From Chitinophagaceae bacterium (lineage in GTDB: Bacteria; Bacteroidota; Bacteroidia; Chitinophagales; Chitinophagaceae): DNA of 35,768 bases. The notes under the pieces are model-generated. The model ran no database searches. It saw nothing but the letters and a program-made list of their open reading frames with translations, and was not told the DNA's origin. Below, piece by piece: positions 24,975-35,400 of this stretch (position 1 is its first letter; each line of letters starts with the position of its first letter). The position numbers were made by a program, and so were the translations under genes. The stretch covers positions 1 to 35,768 of the forward strand of contig JANWIY010000012.1 in the NCBI GenBank assembly GCA_025449645.1. The letters are read 5' to 3'.

Positions 24975-27095
24975 TTAGTTATCCCAGCTTATGACCGCCG
25001 CCAACTGGGTATCATCCGGCTGTTCAAAATAAATCTTTACTCCAATAGAAGCAGCAAGATCATTGGCAATTTGAAGACCCATACCGGAGCTTTTACTGTT
25101 TACCTGCTTATTTGCCAACCGTGCATTCAATTCAATTGAATTCAATCCCGTGGTCTGATTGATAATTTTTATCTTTTGATCATATGCAATGAGCCGGATA
25201 GAGCTTCCCTGAGGGCTATGCTTCACTGTATTTTGGAGGAGGTTGCGGATAATGACCGACATGAAATTCTCATCTGTGTTTTGCAAAAAAGCTCCCGGAA
25301 TTTCATTGGTGATCCTTAGGTTTTTGTCATCTATGGGTTGTTGCAAAAAACTTAGCTCTTTTTCTACGATTTCAGTAATATTCAGCTTTGCGAATTGCGG
25401 GGTAAAGTGCTGCATCTGGCTTTTACTCCACAATAGCAGGTCCTCCATCGTCTCCAATACATTTTCAGAAGCGGTTTTTAATTGCTCTTCATGCCTTTTC
25501 CGGGATTGTTCGCCCAGTAATTCAGGGTTTTCTTTTTGAAGTTGCAGCAGCTGTACAATTTTACTAACGGGAGAACGCAAATCATGCCCAATGATGCCGA
25601 AGAGTTTTGCCTTGGTTTCATTAGCCAGGGCGAGTTGCCCGTTCAATTCCCCAAGCTGATCGTTTTTCCTGTTCAATATCTTATTTAGTTTTTCCTTATT
25701 GAGATAGATGAAATACAGAAGCAGGGCAATGATACCCAATGCGGCGAGGCCGATAACCAGCAAGAGTCTGGTTCTTGAGGCATTCTGCAATTCCAGGACT
25801 CCGAGGCGGTTTTCTTTATCAAGCGATGCAATTCGCTCTTCCTTTTGATTGGTTTGATATCGCGTTTCCTGGTCAGCAAAATTCGTAGATAATTTTTCTT
25901 TTGTTATGGAATCTGTCTGTTCAGCATATTGCTCGTAATAAGTTAACGCTTCATTGAGATTGCCTTTTCCTTTTTGCGCCAGGGCCATTGTTTTTAAGGC
26001 ATTTGAATAAAGTTCCTTGTCTAATTGTTTGGCAATGGGTATGGATTGATTCAGCAATGCAATCGCCTGGTCGAATTTTCCGGTTTCTTCATCATACCGG
26101 CCGTTAATCAGCTGGGCCTGGAATACGAGCAGCGGAGACCGCACGCTGGCAGCCAGAGTATCTCCTTTATTTATATATGGCAGCGCCCGGCTGGCCTGAT
26201 GATGATCAAGATAATAGATGGCGATGTTCAAATCGGATGAAACTATTTCAGAAGGAAATATGGGATTATCTTTCGTTTGCTCATTCAGCTCGTTATCATA
26301 GTACAATGCAGAATCAATGTTGCCTGATGTGGTAAATGCCTCCACAAAAGAACTCAGCAAACGGTTACTCACGTTGGGAGAGACGGATGCGAACCGTTCC
26401 CCCTGCCTTAGCATGCCGAGGCTTTTGTCCACCATCTGCGTATTAAGATAAAGCTTGGAAAGCATATCACACTGGATAGCGTAGTCGAATTTCTTTTTCG
26501 GATCCTGTGTGGTATCTACTTCTTTTTCCCTCGATTCAAGACTTTTAATGAAATAATCCTGTGCCGTACTATAATAGGAAATAAGCTGATAATAGCTGCC
26601 GAGGGCATAATAACTATCCTGTAAAATGCTTTTATTATGGGTTGTGTCAACGATGGATTGTAAAATATTTTTGCACTCTTCTGCTTTTTGTCTTTGCTGC
26701 AACTGGAAATTAACAGGTATAAGCGCTACGCAGGCTTTTGTAATCTGGGTGACGAGATGCGCTTCCTGTGCTGCATGCAGGCTTTGATAAAAATAGTACT
26801 GCGCACTGTCGAACTTAACCTGGTAATAATAACCAATCGCTGCATAAAAGAAAAATCTGGAGCGGTCTTCCATGTCACTGGAATTTACCATTTTCAGCCC
26901 CTTTATTCCAGCCTGCTGCAAATGAACATAATTATCCTTTAATCCGCGTTGATTAATTCTCAATGTATCGCAATAGTTCATCCAGGCTTTTATCCTTTCT
27001 TTATCTGTTTTATAGCGGGACAAATCCGGTTCCTGGGCATTTGAAAGGAAATTCAATAATAGAAACCCCAAAAGCAGCAACAGACGATTGTGCAT
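24975..27095 (-). CDS. TPR-containing membrane sensor histidine kinase
   Basis: A 706-residue protein with a signal peptide ending LSNAQ, a periplasmic helical TPR-like region (about 30-400, e.g. ALTYYEQYAEQTD), one membrane helix at about 445-466, a short coiled coil (NRKNDQLGELNGQLALANE), a HisKA domain and a HATPase domain. The phospho-acceptor is H504 in IIGHDLRSP. The N-box is NLLQNTVKHS (near 615) and the G2 box is SSGMGLQIA (near 670). The usual DxGxG G1 box is not recognisable; that place reads KIINQTTGLNSIE. The LytTR regulator gene lies 42 bp upstream in the same direction, so the two form a two-component operon. The stimulus is unknown. Confidence 0.9.
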   Translation of the reverse strand: MHNRLLLLLGFLLLNFLSNAQEPDLSRYKTDKERIKAWMNYCDTLRINQRGLKDNYVHLQQAGIKGLKMVNSSDMEDRSRFFFYAAIGYYYQVKFDSAQYYFYQSLHAAQEAHLVTQITKACVALIPVNFQLQQRQKAEECKNILQSIVDTTHNKSILQDSYYALGSYYQLISYYSTAQDYFIKSLESREKEVDTTQDPKKKFDYAIQCDMLSKLYLNTQMVDKSLGMLRQGERFASVSPNVSNRLLSSFVEAFTTSGNIDSALYYDNELNEQTKDNPIFPSEIVSSDLNIAIYYLDHHQASRALPYINKGDTLAASVRSPLLVFQAQLINGRYDEETGKFDQAIALLNQSIPIAKQLDKELYSNALKTMALAQKGKGNLNEALTYYEQYAEQTDSITKEKLSTNFADQETRYQTNQKEERIASLDKENRLGVLELQNASRTRLLLVIGLAALGIIALLLYFIYLNKEKLNKILNRKNDQLGELNGQLALANETKAKLFGIIGHDLRSPVSKIVQLLQLQKENPELLGEQSRKRHEEQLKTASENVLETMEDLLLWSKSQMQHFTPQFAKLNITEIVEKELSFLQQPIDDKNLRITNEIPGAFLQNTDENFMSVIIRNLLQNTVKHSPQGSSIRLIAYDQKIKIINQTTGLNSIELNARLANKQVNSKSSGMGLQIANDLAASIGVKIYFEQPDDTQLAAVISWDN

Positions 27096-27137
27096 ATCAG
27101 CCTGAATTAAATTTTAGTAATAGTCAGGTTCTAGGCA

Positions 27138-27851
27138 TCAGGTAAAGAAGGGCTTCAAGGCATTTTTGTATAGTTTGCCGACAGGTAAAACCTGGCTCTG
27201 GATACTGACTTTGCTTTTCTCCACAATATCAACCTTTTTGCAGTTTACAGCATAGCTACGATGAATCCGGACAAATAGGTCTGCTGGCAATTTTTCCATT
27301 ATGCCGCTTAGCGTGGTCAGGACCAGGTACTGGTTTGTAGCTGTCCTGATCCGTGTATAATCTTTCATGGCTTCGAGGTACAGGATGTCATGAATAGATA
27401 GTTTGTATTTGTCATGCCCCTGTTTAATCATGATAAATCCAGATTCCTGTTCTACATCAAAAGCGAATGCCTTGGTCCTCATTTGGCAAAAATCGATCAG
27501 ACGGTGGGCGCATCGGGCAAATCGCTCTGCCGAAATGGGCTTGAGCAAATAATCAAATGCATCCAGTTCGTAACTTTCAATAGCAAATTCCGGATGGGAG
27601 GTAATAAAGACCGGAAGCATTCCTTCCTTACTTTTTGTTTTCATCAGATCCATCCCGCTCATGTCTGGCATTTCAATATCCAGGAAGATAATATCGGGAT
27701 GAAATCGTTCGATCATCTCGAATGCTTCAACCGGATGGGAGCAAGAGGCAATTTTTTGAAGAAAAGGAAACTTTTTCGCCTCATTTTCAATTGCGATACG
27801 GTCAATCTCCTCATCGTCGACAATCAAATATCTCAAGGGAGCATTTAGCAT
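27138..27851 (-). CDS. LytTR family response regulator
   Basis: A 237-residue DNA-binding regulator. The receiver domain (1 to about 120) has the acidic pair D12-D13, phospho-acceptor D58 (IIFLDIEMP), switch Thr/Ser in VFITSHP and Lys in YLLKPIS. The LytTR domain (about 135-235) contains ILYLEAMKDYTRIRT and LFVRIHRSYAVNCKKV. It is the first gene of the operon with the TPR histidine kinase and its probable phosphorylation partner. LytTR proteins bind short direct repeats; none was identified with confidence in the 111-bp upstream gap. Confidence 0.93.
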   Translation of the reverse strand: MLNAPLRYLIVDDEEIDRIAIENEAKKFPFLQKIASCSHPVEAFEMIERFHPDIIFLDIEMPDMSGMDLMKTKSKEGMLPVFITSHPEFAIESYELDAFDYLLKPISAERFARCAHRLIDFCQMRTKAFAFDVEQESGFIMIKQGHDKYKLSIHDILYLEAMKDYTRIRTATNQYLVLTTLSGIMEKLPADLFVRIHRSYAVNCKKVDIVEKSKVSIQSQVLPVGKLYKNALKPFFT

Positions 27852-27949
27852 GGTTAGCTAAGGTTTACACCTACTAAGCTACAAAAAAATATATTCTCCC
27901 GGCATGAGGGGGTTAAGAGGCAATATGTCGGACATGTTATAGTTTACTC

Positions 27950-27957
27950 TATTTTTG
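27950..27957 (+). promoter_or_regulatory. -7 promoter box immediately before the APH(6)-like gene
   Basis: TATTTTTG is a perfect TAnnTTTG box ending five bases before the ATG at 27963. No TTG lies at the usual upstream distance. A transcript from it would begin at or within a few bases of the start codon. Confidence 0.45.
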
Positions 27958-27962
27958 AAAAC

Positions 27963-28781
27963 ATGAACCTTGAATCAGAAGAATGTCTTCAGTATTTTAT
28001 CGGGACCTGGGCGCTGATTCCAGACGGCAATTTTTTTCATACCCATTCAAGCTTATTGCAGCCGGTGATATTTGAAGGGATAAAAGCAATGATCAAAATT
28101 TCAAAGCACAAAGAAGAAAATCGAGGTGCAAAGCTGATGGTATGCTGGAAAGGAAACGGAGCAGCCAAGGTCCTGAAATATGAGGGCCCGGCTTTATTGA
28201 TGGAGCGAGTGGTGAGTCCTGGTGTATCACTGGCCGAAATGGCCGCAAGTGGAGCAGATGATGAGGCCAGCATGATTATTTGCGAGGTTGCAGGAAGGCT
28301 GCATGCGCATGAAATGAAGCATTTTCCCGAACTGATTCCACTGGATCTTTGGCTAAAGGATCTCAGATCTGGCTTTGACGGTTATGATGAATTGATTGGC
28401 GAATGTTCCACCATCGCGGAGGAGCTGCTGGCCTCATCAAATGAATCTGTAGTATTGCACGGAGATATCCATCATAAAAATATACTCAGGTCTCAAATGA
28501 ATGAGTGGGTAGCGATAGATCCCAAAGGTTTGCTGGGCGAACGGACTTTTGATTATGCAAATATTTTTTGCAATCCGGATGAGCAAACGGCCCTGGCTCC
28601 GGGCCGTCTGGCCAGACAAACAGGAATAATTTCACAGGCTGCAGTATTGGATGCCGGCCGCCTTTTAAAATGGGTCGCAGCATGGGCTGCCTGTTCCGCA
28701 ATCTGGTCAATGAATGATGGTCTAAATCCGCTGCCGGCTTTGGGCGTGGCCAAACTTGCATTGAATGAGTTGAAAAAATAA
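27963..28781 (+). CDS. APH(6)/StrB-like aminoglycoside or hydroxyurea phosphotransferase family protein
   Basis: A 272-residue kinase-fold protein close in length to StrB (278). The catalytic loop is VVLHGDIHHKNIL with D168, and the metal-binding motif is AIDPKGLLGERTFDYANIF with D186. This exact HGDIHHxNIL and IDPKG...FDxANxF layout is the hallmark of the APH(6)/hydroxyurea kinase family, which inactivates streptomycin by 6-phosphorylation. Many chromosomal members have no tested activity, so resistance is possible but not shown. It diverges from the LytTR regulator and ends one base before the stop codon of the convergent TIG gene. Nothing mobile flanks it. Confidence 0.85.
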   Translation: MNLESEECLQYFIGTWALIPDGNFFHTHSSLLQPVIFEGIKAMIKISKHKEENRGAKLMVCWKGNGAAKVLKYEGPALLMERVVSPGVSLAEMAASGADDEASMIICEVAGRLHAHEMKHFPELIPLDLWLKDLRSGFDGYDELIGECSTIAEELLASSNESVVLHGDIHHKNILRSQMNEWVAIDPKGLLGERTFDYANIFCNPDEQTALAPGRLARQTGIISQAAVLDAGRLLKWVAAWAACSAIWSMNDGLNPLPALGVAKLALNELKK

Positions 28782-28782
28782 T

Positions 28783-29682
28783 TTAGAGTATGTGGAAATA
28801 CACAGGCGCATTCGTGCTTTTTGAACCCACAGTAACTTCAAGATAAAATGGCCTGGATCCTCCACCCAGAGGATAACCCCCATAATCAGGAAAACTGACC
28901 TGGATGGTATTGATGTTCCAGGAAACAACGGTAGGATCCGGGCTCATGTAGGTTTTGTTTTGACCCTGATCATAATAGAAGGCCTTGACAGTACTGGCCA
29001 CGGAAAGGTTGCCAAAAAGAATACCCGTTATGTTTGCATTTTCGTTTAGGGAAACCGTATCCGGATTTACTGAATTAATTTGAGGGAAAAATAAAAACGA
29101 ATAAATACTGCTACTCATGCTGTTCACCGATACAGTCACAGGAGCCGGATTGGGAAGATCATTAGGGGGCGTGTAGCTCGGTTTGACAAGCGTTTCCTGA
29201 CCATTACCGTTATCCGAGAAATTGAAACCGGGAACAACCTTACCGCCAATCATGACGATGGATGAAGCCGGATCAAAATGCTGGCCGTCAATAGCAAACA
29301 AACCATTGTAGACAATATTGGTGATTACGGGCACTGGTCCAAGATAGGTAAATACCGGTCCTGTAACCTGTGCATTTCGCACAGTTACACTAATATTTCC
29401 TGTGCCTGCACCTGCTGGCGCAACGACCTGCATGGTCGTATCAGATGTTTGGTTCACAGTGGCAATTGTTCCATTGAATCTAACGGTATCCTCTGTCAAA
29501 ATAAGACTGAACCCCTTCCCTCTTAATGTGACAAGGGTATTGGCATTGCCACTGTCAGGGCTGATAGAAACAAGGGATAATGCATTTTCGGAAAGTGTTG
29601 TATTGGTCTTCCTGCAGAAGCACCATACAAAAGGAATTATCAGGATCAGGAAACCTGCCTTTGTAGTCTTCAGTGCATTCAT
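28783..29682 (-). CDS. IPT/TIG-domain exported protein (fourth gene of surface operon)
   Basis: A 299-residue protein with a hydrophobic export signal and C21/C23 in PFVWCFCRKT, a weak lipobox. Residues 35-113 form a clear IPT/TIG Ig-like domain (VSISPDSGNANTLVTLRGKGF). Two further beta-rich segments (about 117-200 and 205-299) begin PVITNIVYNG and PQINSVNPDTVSLNENANI, so three Ig-like modules are likely. The ATG overlaps the stop of the FN3 gene as ATGA, implying translational coupling. TIG domains in Bacteroidota surface proteins usually bind glycans or act as spacers. The exact role is unknown. Confidence 0.8.
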   Translation of the reverse strand: MNALKTTKAGFLILIIPFVWCFCRKTNTTLSENALSLVSISPDSGNANTLVTLRGKGFSLILTEDTVRFNGTIATVNQTSDTTMQVVAPAGAGTGNISVTVRNAQVTGPVFTYLGPVPVITNIVYNGLFAIDGQHFDPASSIVMIGGKVVPGFNFSDNGNGQETLVKPSYTPPNDLPNPAPVTVSVNSMSSSIYSFLFFPQINSVNPDTVSLNENANITGILFGNLSVASTVKAFYYDQGQNKTYMSPDPTVVSWNINTIQVSFPDYGGYPLGGGSRPFYLEVTVGSKSTNAPVYFHIL

Positions 29683-31808
29683 AATTTTTCTTTTTCAGAG
29701 AGCGTTATTGTTTTTATATCACTGAGCGCAGACTCTTCCCCGCTTTTATAAACTGCTTTGATGGCATATTGATAGTTTCCTGGCATCGTTTTGTCCTCAT
29801 AGCCCGTATTGCTCCCCGGAATGTTTCCGGCCATTTTCAAACCTTTATTTTCGGTCCCCCTGAACAGGATATAATAACTGATTTCTCCGGCTGGCGCGAC
29901 CCAGTGCATGGATACGGCGTTTTTTTCCTGGGATTTGACCACTTCGAATTTTTTTATCCCGCTTTTGTAACCCTTGCTGTATACATACACGTGCAAAGGG
30001 AAGGATTTGCCGGAGTGCAATCCGCTGCTGTCGATCGTTTCAATAGCGTATACATAATTATGTTTCGATACTACGGAACGGTCGGTATAGATCGAATCTT
30101 TTGGCTTGAATCCGGATACAGATACCCATTCTCCGGAACTATCCTGTTTTCTGTACAGGATCTGTTGTGCTATGTCTGCGCTTGAACCCGGGTACCATTT
30201 TATGATGACTGAGCTATCCGTCACCGTGAATCCTTTGATAATCGATGCCATGGGCGGAACCTTATCAGGCTTGTTTAGGGCCAGCACCGCGGAGGCCGGA
30301 CTGGGATTCATTGAACGGTCATAAGCAATGACCTTATAATAGATTTTTTTCGTTAGTGTTCTGAGCGTTATGGAATCTGTAAAAAGACTATCGGTCACAA
30401 ACCCGCTCGTCAGTGGCGTGAATTGGTGGTCGGGCGCGTTGGCAAAAAATATTTTATAACCTGCCAGGTCAGCTTCCTTTCCCCAGTTCCAATGGATGGA
30501 TACGTGCCCGTTTGAATCAATTTTTCCTGCGAGCCCTGTGGGCTGGGCCGGGGCTATATGATCTTCCACATTCATATAGGCTGGCATGGAACGACCGGCA
30601 TTGCCTGCGGTATCCACCGCGGCAACAATATAATAGTTCGGTGCATCCGTTAAAGGATGATCATCAGTAAAACTGTTCGTTGCAAATGGAAGAAAATCTT
30701 TACTTAAAGGCATGAATGGCCCTTTGAGATTTGTGCTTCGCCCAACGACATAACCTTTGAAATCACTTTCCTTTTCCTTCTTGATCCACCGGAGCTGGAT
30801 GGCACCGGTTCCCTTAATATTTTTAATTGAACTGATTATGGGATAGTGAGGTGCTGTAAGATCAACGGCATGAGTGACCAGAACAGGAGATGGATCCGAA
30901 CGATCGCCAAAGGCATTTATGCCTGTAACGCGGTAATAGTAATTTTTATAATCCTGGGTAACAGAATCATTGAACTCGAGCGGTTTATTTTTATCTTTCC
31001 CGGTTTTAAATCCAACAAAAGGAAGGCGGTTCACGCGATTGAATGTCTTTCCATCGGATGATTTCTCTATGATAAATCCGGAGAAATTATTCGTTGTGGC
31101 ATTACTATTCCAATAAAGCCTGATTGTTTTTTCTCCCGCTATTGCGGTTATGGCTGAAAATTTTTGCCGGAAATAAATCCCGGACCCCTGGATCAGTATC
31201 CTTGCGGTATCGATGGAAACATTTGCCCTGGCTTGAACCGGAACAATCGTATACAGGTAGTATAAATCCTTTCTTATATGCCTGTCGGTAAAACGCAATC
31301 CCAGCCCAACTGCGATCGCGGGATCAAGATCGGCCAGGACGAGTGCAAAGCCAAACCGGCTCTGTTGTTCGTTATATTTCTCGGAAATATTATTGAAGGA
31401 ATTGCCTTGTTTTCCATTGTCAAACGCAACGGTCTTTGCAAAAACAATCTGGGCCGCAACTGCAGAAAGACTGTCATGCGATGCTTTAAAATAATTACCC
31501 CATGCATCCAGATTCCAGGGATGAATAACAGTTGAAGAGGAATCCATCAGTGAGAAAACATTTTTTTCTCCTTTTCTGAAAACCTTCCTTCTCAGCAAAA
31601 ACCCATCCTTCTGCGAAAGCAGCCAGGATACAGCGTTTCCGGGTGCCCAGCGAACCACAATGGAATCACCATAATTTTGAGCCCTGGCCCGAAGCGAAAC
31701 GTGCAAACTGTCCATTTTCTTAAGTGCAGGTGCATGTTTCACTGTTTTCTTTTGGGCAGAAGCAGCAACTGTAGAGGAAAGGAATAGAATGACAAAAAGA
31801 TATTTCAT
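29679..31808 (-). CDS. Exported protein with five fibronectin type III repeats (third gene of surface operon)
   Basis: A 709-residue protein with a signal peptide ending AASAQ. Residues 20-215 are an unassigned domain with VVRWAPGNAVSWLL and LYYLYTIVPV. Five FN3-like modules follow at about 218-316, 322-415, 420-513, 518-610 and 614-705. Each has the core Trp (e.g. IRLYWNSN, IQLRWIKK, VSIHWNW) and the C-strand Tyr (YYRVTGINAFGD, YKVIAYDRSMNP, YAIETIDSSG). No type IX sorting domain or anchor is seen at the C-terminus. The gene starts 2 bp after the coiled-coil gene and overlaps the TIG gene by 4 bp. It could be a scaffold or adhesin. Confidence 0.85.
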   Translation of the reverse strand: MKYLFVILFLSSTVAASAQKKTVKHAPALKKMDSLHVSLRARAQNYGDSIVVRWAPGNAVSWLLSQKDGFLLRRKVFRKGEKNVFSLMDSSSTVIHPWNLDAWGNYFKASHDSLSAVAAQIVFAKTVAFDNGKQGNSFNNISEKYNEQQSRFGFALVLADLDPAIAVGLGLRFTDRHIRKDLYYLYTIVPVQARANVSIDTARILIQGSGIYFRQKFSAITAIAGEKTIRLYWNSNATTNNFSGFIIEKSSDGKTFNRVNRLPFVGFKTGKDKNKPLEFNDSVTQDYKNYYYRVTGINAFGDRSDPSPVLVTHAVDLTAPHYPIISSIKNIKGTGAIQLRWIKKEKESDFKGYVVGRSTNLKGPFMPLSKDFLPFATNSFTDDHPLTDAPNYYIVAAVDTAGNAGRSMPAYMNVEDHIAPAQPTGLAGKIDSNGHVSIHWNWGKEADLAGYKIFFANAPDHQFTPLTSGFVTDSLFTDSITLRTLTKKIYYKVIAYDRSMNPSPASAVLALNKPDKVPPMASIIKGFTVTDSSVIIKWYPGSSADIAQQILYRKQDSSGEWVSVSGFKPKDSIYTDRSVVSKHNYVYAIETIDSSGLHSGKSFPLHVYVYSKGYKSGIKKFEVVKSQEKNAVSMHWVAPAGEISYYILFRGTENKGLKMAGNIPGSNTGYEDKTMPGNYQYAIKAVYKSGEESALSDIKTITLSEKEKL

Positions 31809-31810
31809 AA

Positions 31811-32458
31811 TTATTTTTTGTAAATAAGTATCGTCGCTTTAACGGGGCTGGCATCCAGCGCACTGTACGGAATGCCATTAAAGAGATCGGAAACATTTAC
31901 GTCACCGCTGCCATTGGCCCGCATCAAGCCCATGGATCCGGAAACCGGATCATTGAACCGGACGTCAGCATTGATATGTGTGGAATAGCCTTCAAAATCA
32001 ACAGGCTGACAACCATTTTGGAGATTGTCCTGAATACTCTGGAGATTATTGATCTGTTGCTGCAGCAGATTGTACATCTGTTGTTTTGTTTGATCTGAGG
32101 CCTGGGATGAGTTCATGCTTTCCCATTCTTGCTGCTGTTCGAGGAGAGCCGCAATTTTATTTTGAATATTGGAAGCGAGGAGGATGCGGTCGAGCATCAC
32201 AAAACCGGGAACTTCATAGCGAATGGATACGTCCTGGCAATCGTTTCCTGAACAACCCGGCAAAATCAGGCGGTCACCGGGCAATAGTGCTCCTGCTGAG
32301 ATGGTTGTTTCGCGGCTGTAATTGGTTTGATTTTGGGATGGTTTATTCAATGCGTTGTAAAGCGGGGCCGAGGTTTGCAACTTACGAATTTGACCTATGC
32401 CGTTTACTGCAAAACAAAGGCAAATAACCAGTGCTGTTATTTTTCTGATGAGATTCAT
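31811..32458 (-). CDS. Exported Gln-rich coiled-coil protein, function unknown (second gene of surface operon)
   Basis: A 215-residue protein with a signal peptide of about 23 residues (CFAVNGIGQ). The first part contains LLPGDRLILPGCSGNDCQD with C69 and C74, possibly a disulfide. Residues about 88-148 form a strongly Gln-rich helix (e.g. KIAALLEQQQEWESMNSSQA) likely to make a coiled coil, ending near C150. A short beta-rich end reads HINADVRFNDPVSG and closes ILIYKK. I recognise no family. The ATG overlaps the stop of the large upstream gene as ATGA and the next gene begins after 2 bp, so it is made with its neighbours. Confidence 0.8.
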   Translation of the reverse strand: MNLIRKITALVICLCFAVNGIGQIRKLQTSAPLYNALNKPSQNQTNYSRETTISAGALLPGDRLILPGCSGNDCQDVSIRYEVPGFVMLDRILLASNIQNKIAALLEQQQEWESMNSSQASDQTKQQMYNLLQQQINNLQSIQDNLQNGCQPVDFEGYSTHINADVRFNDPVSGSMGLMRANGSGDVNVSDLFNGIPYSALDASPVKATILIYKK

Positions 32459-35400
32459 TTTTTATAGTTTTTTAAATTGGAATTGGCAATTGGTGCTGAG
32501 GGCACGAATCTACCCTGGGCCGCAGGTATCTGATCGGGTGTTTCATCAGCATCAATTTCATCTGCTGAAAGCGGCTGATCGTAACTGATGATCTCTATGG
32601 GACGAAGGGGAACGCAATAGATATCATTGGTGCATGCAAGGCCTAGCTGTTGAAATTCCTGATAGCTGGTTCCCTCATTATTTCGTGCATCGTCCACATT
32701 GATTCCGGCATTAAAAAATGATTGATATACACAAGGCAGGGCATAATTCCGCAACCAGCTGTTATAATTCGGGTTTTCCTTGAAAACAGTCAGCGGCAGT
32801 GAGAAATAAACATAAGAACCATTGTAATTCCCGCTTACAAAACCGGTGATATCATAACTTTCAAATTTTTCTGTCGCGGAAAGGCTGATATTGGGTGAAT
32901 TTCCCAGACCCTGATACCCGGTAACTTGTGAGTATGAAATGTGTTTGATTTTGTCGCTGAGGGAATTGAAATGACTGGTCCGGAAATGGTAACTGTAAAG
33001 AACAATATCCACGCTTTTGTCGGCAAGTTTGAGGTTGTGATTCTGGTTGAATTTGGTATACTGGGCAGAAACGGCCAATTGATGAGACGAAACTGACAAT
33101 CCCTTAGTCTGCGGCTGACTATTATTGCTCTGCATCATTCCTGTATATCCAGCGTAGCTGATGGTTGGCCTGCTTTCCGGATTCGCAGCCTGTGATTTGT
33201 TCAATGCCGTAATGGCCGAAAGATTTGAATTGAATAATGAATAGTTATCCTGGGCGGATAATTTTTTGCGTTTGATAATCTCGACGCGTACCACACAGTC
33301 GTTGGGCAGCGTAGGAATATCGAACTTAAGGAAATGTCCGCTGCCGGTATTGATGGGTTTTTCAAAGCTGCCAATTGCGCTATGATTTTTTACTGCAGTA
33401 AATCTCGCCACCAGCGTGAATTTTTCTGAGGGATCGCTTACACAACTATAATTTTTATCGAGGATGATTGCACCCTGTTTTGACTCACCCTGGAGGAAAT
33501 ATCGTTGGTTTGGAAATGGAAAAGCTCCGAGACGGCTGCGAGGGTCAGATATCAGGGCATCAGGATTGCAATCTCCCGTTTTAAAGCCGGCTGACTGATT
33601 TTGCTCCACGATCGCCCCCTTGTAGTAAGAATCGTTCCACTGGCCGTTTTTCAATTCCTGCGCTTTCACAGTAACGGAAAATGCATATTGCGTTTGCGCC
33701 TGGAAAGCGTCATCAGGACTCATATCCAAGGTCTTGTTATCCTGATCTTCAAATACGGGATAGCTTTTTTGGTTAGTGTAGGACGCGTATAACTGACCTG
33801 TTGCCTGGTTGGTAACTGAACAATTTTCAATGACCAGCTTATAGCTATTGACCTGCTGATTACCATTGTCATCTGTGATCACCAGATCGAATTGTTTCTC
33901 TGCAGGATAATTGAACAATACCTGCGTAACGGCATTTATCGGGACATTTGTCGATTGATCCGCAGGTTTGAGTTCCTGGATCAATGGGAGACTGAACACC
34001 TGTTGTTCAGGTACACATTTGTCTCCGAAAGCGACATGAAAATTTATGCTTCCGCTAACTGCGCCGTCCAGTACGTTAAAGTTGAATGTAGCGTAGCCGT
34101 CGAACCAATTGGGATTTGGTAATCCTCCTCTTAAAAGCAGGCTCGCATCAATGTCCAGGGCCTTCACCCTTCCGGAATAAAACCAAAGGTCCACCTGCAC
34201 TCCAAATTCCCCGTTCAGACCTGCATAAACCTGACCCAGTCCGTACCATCCATTTATTCCAGGCGGATTTATGCTTCCGTTGCAACCTTGTGTATAATGG
34301 GCAAGACTGATATCGAATCCCAGACCCGCTTTGATACTGAGGTAAAAGATCAGGTAGTCAAATTCATGGCTGAATTTAAACTCTGCTCCGAAAACAAGGC
34401 CCCCGGCACCGGGGCTATAGTCCAGTTTCTGATACCCGCTCAATTGGGATACATCCACCAGGTCGGGATCCGGATCAGGGATGGCCGCATTAATTTGATT
34501 GCCTGCCATGAAATAAGCACTGAAATTAAACAGGTTCATAACGTTTATGCTTATGCGCTTAGAAGGATCCGGCTCACCCATTTTGATATAGTAGTTATTA
34601 TTTCCGACATCAGCCATGAGATCGAACCATCCATTGCCATTCATCACGCTGCCGTCACCCGGAAAGCTTACCGACATGGCGCCATTGATATCATACACTT
34701 TATCGGCAATACCGATATGCCAGTTAATGATTCCCTGAATGGGGGAATTGCTGTCGTCGCTGCCAGTGGGCAGGGATGTCATCAACAGGGCGTAAACGGT
34801 GCCGTCAATAGAGCTTACGCTAAAACTGCCTGCAGTGCTGAAGGTCATTCCGATCTCCCCGAAACCGGAAAAAATGTACCCGTCACTTGAGCAAATGCCA
34901 ATTTTTGCTTTGAAGCCGAAACTCCCTTTCTGAGGTTTAAATGCATTTACCTGATATTGGTTCAGGTTTTTAAAATAGTCCGCCTTCTCCACAGCTTCAT
35001 TGTTTGCCGTTCTCATCATGTTATAATAGGCGCCTCCCCCGAAACCATTGATGCTGATGCCAGGCCCGACCACAATTGCCGGATTGAATTTCAAAAAGGC
35101 ATCAAAATACCAATAGTTAAATGGACTATTCCCGAATTTGACATTGGATGTTACTTCCATGGCATCAAGCCCGGCAAATGAAGCGTCAAGAAATCCCTGA
35201 ATGCCGTCGCCAAATGTGGGGTCGTCGTGGAAGAACGCCAGATACCCTTCTTTAATGGTAACTATTCCTGCCAAACCGCCGGATACTTTTACTGAGTCCA
35301 GCTCAATATCTGTTTTCTGCCATAAAGGACGGCTGCCGGATAAGATATTGGCTTTAACTGTCAATGTTGTAGTTGCCGATGGAAGCAGGTCATTGCTGAG

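Noticed and set aside
27963-28781. Recently acquired resistance cassette around the APH(6)-like gene
   Set aside because: No integrase, transposase, terminal repeat or evident composition shift flanks it, and it sits tightly between native-looking genes.
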